In this document: piece by piece, positions 32,106-34,679 of the stretch
How positions within the stretch are numbered: the stretch's first letter is position 1
How the letters are laid out: each line of letters starts with the position of its first letter
Source: Bacteroidota bacterium
GTDB taxonomy: Bacteria > Bacteroidota > Bacteroidia > Chitinophagales > Saprospiraceae
DNA: 34,679 bases
Direction of reading: 5' to 3'
Assembly (NCBI GenBank): GCA_006226345.1
Contig: SBHD01000271.1
Coordinates: 1-34,679, forward strand
The notes under the pieces: generated by a model
What the model saw: the letters and a program-made list of their open reading frames with translations, nothing else
Databases searched by the model: none
Told to the model about the DNA's origin: nothing
Position numbers and translations under genes: made by a program

Positions 32106-32963
32106 TTATTCACCTGGCTGTTTGGAGGCCGCTTTAAACACCAGCCCAAACGCCCTATACACCGCCAGATGTAGAATATTTCCATGATCCTCCTTTTCCA
32201 GGAAGTCGTAATACAGCGAGGTATGCTCCCGGTCCAGTGCCTGTAATTTGTCATAGAGCTCCCGGGCTGTGCGCCGCATCACCGGGCCTTCTTCCCCGCC
32301 GACACCGATGTAGACCGATTTTTCACCCGGGTAGGGCACCGGAGCTACTTTCAGCAAGGACTCTTCATCCCACCACAGGCTGGGACTCACAATAATGTAG
32401 TTGTCAAACAGGTCCGCCTTTTTAAACAAGATCTCCGTGGCCAATAGCCCGCCGAGCGACTGCCCGATCAGGGTACGCACAACACCGGTTTTGTAGTTTT
32501 CGCGGACAAATGGCTGCACCTCCTGTTCGATAAAATTGATGAACGCTTCCGAGCCGCCGGCTGCAGGAACAGCCTCCAGGTACTCTTTTTTATCCGTCGG
32601 AAAGGTAAAATCCCGCTGCCGGTTCACATTGGCAATGCCGACCACGATAGAGGCCGGCACCATATTAATCCAGGAAAAAGAACCAAACTGCACCAGCCCG
32701 GCAATATGAAGCATATCTTCATCCATAGAACCGTCGAGCAGGTAGATCACCGGGTATACGGTGGCTGAATCCGGAGAATAGCCATTAGGCAGGTAAATGT
32801 TCAGGACCCGGTCTTCATCAAGCACTTCGGAATGAAAGGACACCGTCTCTCCGATGGTCAGGCTTTTTCGTTCCGCCGGCCGGACTGCCTGTTGTGCCGA
32901 TACCTGAAAGCCCAGCAGCAGCAAGACGGCCGCTGCAAGTGTTTGTCCGATTTGATAGTGCAT
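32106..32963 (-). CDS. Exported alpha/beta-hydrolase esterase (esterase D-like)
   Basis: This 285-residue protein has a signal peptide (TLAAAVLLLLGFQVSAQQ) followed by an alpha/beta-hydrolase of the PF00756/COG2819 putative-esterase family. It shows YPVIYLLDGSMDED, the nucleophile elbow GQSLGG, and a late EDHGNIL segment supplying the catalytic His. Relatives hydrolyse siderophore or carbohydrate esters, so Fes-like action is possible but not proven. It probably acts in the periplasm or at the outer surface. It follows a small membrane protein gene by 45 bases on the same strand. Confidence 0.87.
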   Translation of the reverse strand: MHYQIGQTLAAAVLLLLGFQVSAQQAVRPAERKSLTIGETVSFHSEVLDEDRVLNIYLPNGYSPDSATVYPVIYLLDGSMDEDMLHIAGLVQFGSFSWINMVPASIVVGIANVNRQRDFTFPTDKKEYLEAVPAAGGSEAFINFIEQEVQPFVRENYKTGVVRTLIGQSLGGLLATEILFKKADLFDNYIIVSPSLWWDEESLLKVAPVPYPGEKSVYIGVGGEEGPVMRRTARELYDKLQALDREHTSLYYDFLEKEDHGNILHLAVYRAFGLVFKAASKQPGE

Positions 32964-33008
32964 AATGAAAGGTTGGGTTATCGTGTATCCGGATCCCGGA
33001 CTGGCTTA

Positions 33009-33410
33009 CTATAGTGCTTTCAGATATAAATAATCGTTTCGCCCGATCGTAAATAAATAAGCCAGAACAGCCAGCGGCACCAGACTCAACATCAATACAT
33101 AGTTCCGCATGGGGCTTTCCAGGAAAGAATAGGCGATCATGCTGACAAAGACAAAAACGAACAACCAATTGTTGTACCTGAATCCGGAGGTTTCCACCCG
33201 GCGTGTATCCCCCTCCGCTAAATGGAAACGAAGGGTCCGGCTGCCACACCAGTCCAGTGTCGTTTTCAATTCGTGATCGCCGGGCGCAAGGTCAAATTCT
33301 TTTGTTTCGCCGTCTCCGATCGTTCCGATCTTATCGCCGTCGAGGTATATCGAGTATTTGCGGATCCGGTTAACAAATTCGGATTTACGGGTGATGATCA
33401 GTTTTGCCAT
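33009..33410 (-). CDS. Hypothetical small membrane protein with N-terminal beta domain
   Basis: This 133-residue protein has no name I can give. Residues 1-75 are beta-rich, with IYLDGDKIGTIGDGETKEFDL then APGDHELKTTLDWCGSRT, a PEGA-like pattern in which a short peptide-ligand fold sits on a membrane anchor. Two hydrophobic helices follow (about residues 80-98 and 105-123). No signal peptide is visible. It lies between the esterase and oxidoreductase genes on the same strand, with 45 bases to each, so it may share their transcript. Confidence 0.6.
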   Translation of the reverse strand: MAKLIITRKSEFVNRIRKYSIYLDGDKIGTIGDGETKEFDLAPGDHELKTTLDWCGSRTLRFHLAEGDTRRVETSGFRYNNWLFVFVFVSMIAYSFLESPMRNYVLMLSLVPLAVLAYLFTIGRNDYLYLKAL

Positions 33411-33455
33411 TTTAATAGTTTTTGGTTGTAGATACCAGGAAAACTTCCCGCCTAT

Positions 33456-34424
33456 TCAGGTAATGCGCACAACTACTTTCCCCTGGTGTTTCCCTTCGCC
33501 AAAATACTGCAGCAATTCCGGCATCCGGTCAAAAGCATACGGGCCATCTATGGCGGGCTTTATTTTGCCTGCTTCGTACAGTGCGATAATTTGCGCCAGG
33601 CCCTTGTTAGGCTTGAGCGCCAGGATACGAAGCTGTTTTTTTGTTAAACGCGCCACCAACGGACCCAGTAAAAATAGTTGGAGCAAGCGACGGATGGCCC
33701 CCCCTACTGTCACATACGCGCCGCCGGGTTTCAACGCCCGGGCATAGGCAAATACAGAGCGGGTAGTTTTGGCGTCGAGGATCAGGTCATATTGCCGGCC
33801 GGTGCGGGTGAAATCCGTTTTCCGGTAGTCGATCACATGATCAAAGCCCATATCCTGCATCATTTGAAGTTTTGCACCGGTATCGACACCCGTCACCTGG
33901 GCATCATACAGTTTTGCCAGTTGCAGTCCAAGGGTTCCGACACCCCCGCCGGCGCCGTTGATCAGTATATCCTGCCCCTTTTGGATCTGCCCCAGATCGA
34001 TCAGTCCCTGGTATGCCAGCAAAGATGCATGCGGGATAGTGGCCGCCTCATCATGGGGCATCCCGGCAGGTTTTAGCGCCAGGGCTTTTTCATGGATGCA
34101 AACATACTCCGCATAGGTGCCAAAACCATATTCCGAAATATCGCCAAACACGGCATCGCCGACCTCGAAGGTCCGGGCGTTTTCACCGAGCGCTTCCACT
34201 GTGCCGGACAGTTCCATGCCGGGGATATTGATCTTTGGCTTTAACACGCCGTACATCAGGCGATACAAGTATGGTTTTCCACGCACCATACTCCAGTCAT
34301 AATCGTTCACGGCCGTAGCGTGGATCTTCACCAACACTTCCTGTTCCCCGGGAACAGGTTTGGACAGGTCTTGAAGTTGAAGTACTTCGGGCGATCCATA
34401 TGTGGTAAAAACAAAGGCTTTCAT
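33456..34424 (-). CDS. Zinc-independent MDR oxidoreductase (quinone reductase-like)
   Basis: This 322-residue protein belongs to the medium-chain dehydrogenase/reductase superfamily. It has the opening MKAFVFTTYGSPEVLQLQDL and a GroES-like domain, then INGAGGGVGTLGLQLAKL, the NAD(P)H-binding motif (residues about 148-165). The structural zinc cysteine cluster of alcohol dehydrogenases is missing, so it fits the quinone oxidoreductase / enoyl reductase branch (PF08240 and PF13602). The substrate is unknown. ATG 34424 was chosen over an ATG at 34436 because family members begin MKA. No regulatory signal is clear upstream. Confidence 0.88.
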   Translation of the reverse strand: MKAFVFTTYGSPEVLQLQDLSKPVPGEQEVLVKIHATAVNDYDWSMVRGKPYLYRLMYGVLKPKINIPGMELSGTVEALGENARTFEVGDAVFGDISEYGFGTYAEYVCIHEKALALKPAGMPHDEAATIPHASLLAYQGLIDLGQIQKGQDILINGAGGGVGTLGLQLAKLYDAQVTGVDTGAKLQMMQDMGFDHVIDYRKTDFTRTGRQYDLILDAKTTRSVFAYARALKPGGAYVTVGGAIRRLLQLFLLGPLVARLTKKQLRILALKPNKGLAQIIALYEAGKIKPAIDGPYAFDRMPELLQYFGEGKHQGKVVVRIT

Positions 34425-34679
34425 AACGTAGCCCAATATCGCAATTCCGGGATTGAGCAGTTTTTTTTAAAGGATAAAACGCCGGAAAAACTCGGCCGGA
34501 GACATCATAACCGGAAGCCATGGCGATCAGAGTCCACCATGCTTGGCCCAGGAGATCCCGAACAGGCCGGCCTGTATCCAAATGACAGTCATACAAACCG
34601 GATTCCTACCGCACATTACTTAGAGTTTGTTTGGGAATTTGAATTTGGGCTACAAACGGCAAATTTTATTTCATTCTTC
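34425..34679. other. Unassigned end of window
   Basis: These 255 bases hold no coding region I can support on either strand. They become AT-rich after about 34610, with several TTTG motifs on the plus strand (34620-34650) that could belong to a promoter for a gene beyond the window, but none fits the full consensus. Confidence 0.4.

Noticed and set aside
34297-34596. 99-codon minus-strand frame at the end of the window
   Set aside because: It overlaps the MDR oxidoreductase N-terminus in another frame and has no recognisable features.
1-34679. CRISPR arrays, tRNA or rRNA genes, transposases, phage genes
   Set aside because: No regular repeat-spacer pattern, no tRNA-like TTCGA loops in a cloverleaf context, and no integrase or transposase motifs were seen on reading both strands.

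Overview
This window is from a Bacteroidota chromosome with roughly 50-55 % G+C by eye. Three observations point there: a type IX secretion system plug-domain protein (DUF5103), promoters that fit the phylum's TTTG / TAnnTTTG pattern, and starts without clear Shine-Dalgarno sequences. A placement near Chitinophagales/Saprospirales is only a guess from gene content. I see no tRNA, rRNA, CRISPR array, insertion sequence or phage gene. The window reads as ordinary chromosome with one accessory-looking transport region.

Layout. Positions 1-3669 (+): the 3' end of an aconitase, a strong terminator, a Fur-family regulator with a palindrome over its own promoter, a TIGR01777 epimerase-like protein, an AI-2E/PerM-type membrane protein and a GNAT acetyltransferase. 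Positions 3727-8995 (-): the T9SS plug-domain protein, an RluA-type pseudouridine synthase overlapping an orphan OmpR-type response regulator, then a two-gene unit made of a large YbjN-like soluble protein and a trypsin-like protease carrying a zinc ribbon and a YbjN-like tail. Positions 9067-11481 (+): a GSCFA protein, an atypical SDR without the catalytic Tyr, and a DUF6512 membrane protein. A small PH-like membrane protein lies at 11634-12110 (-).

Positions 12361-21301 (+) form an ion-transport island. It holds trkA-trkH (K+ uptake), a small membrane protein plus SulP transporter 1, and then a TetR regulator, a second small membrane protein, SulP transporter 2 and a beta-carbonic anhydrase. 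The second set looks like one transcription unit from a consensus promoter overlapped by a palindrome, ending in a bidirectional terminator. The likely theme is bicarbonate/anion uptake coupled to carbonic anhydrase, with K+ uptake next door. The two small proteins, one before each SulP gene, share a proline-rich C-terminal pattern and may be undescribed partners of the transporters. This is the best candidate for a new system in the window.

Positions 21396-31541 (-): an exported pirin, an AraC regulator and a GNAT-nitrilase fusion in series; a frameshifted gene remnant; a PD40 lipoprotein coupled to a DUF2306 membrane protein; and an ABC exporter made of an ATPase and a permease fused to an M1 aminopeptidase, with short repeats on both sides of the ATPase gene. 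Positions 31675-34424: a DUF2177 membrane protein (+), then an exported esterase, a small membrane protein and a zinc-independent MDR oxidoreductase (-). The last 255 bases hold no gene I can support.
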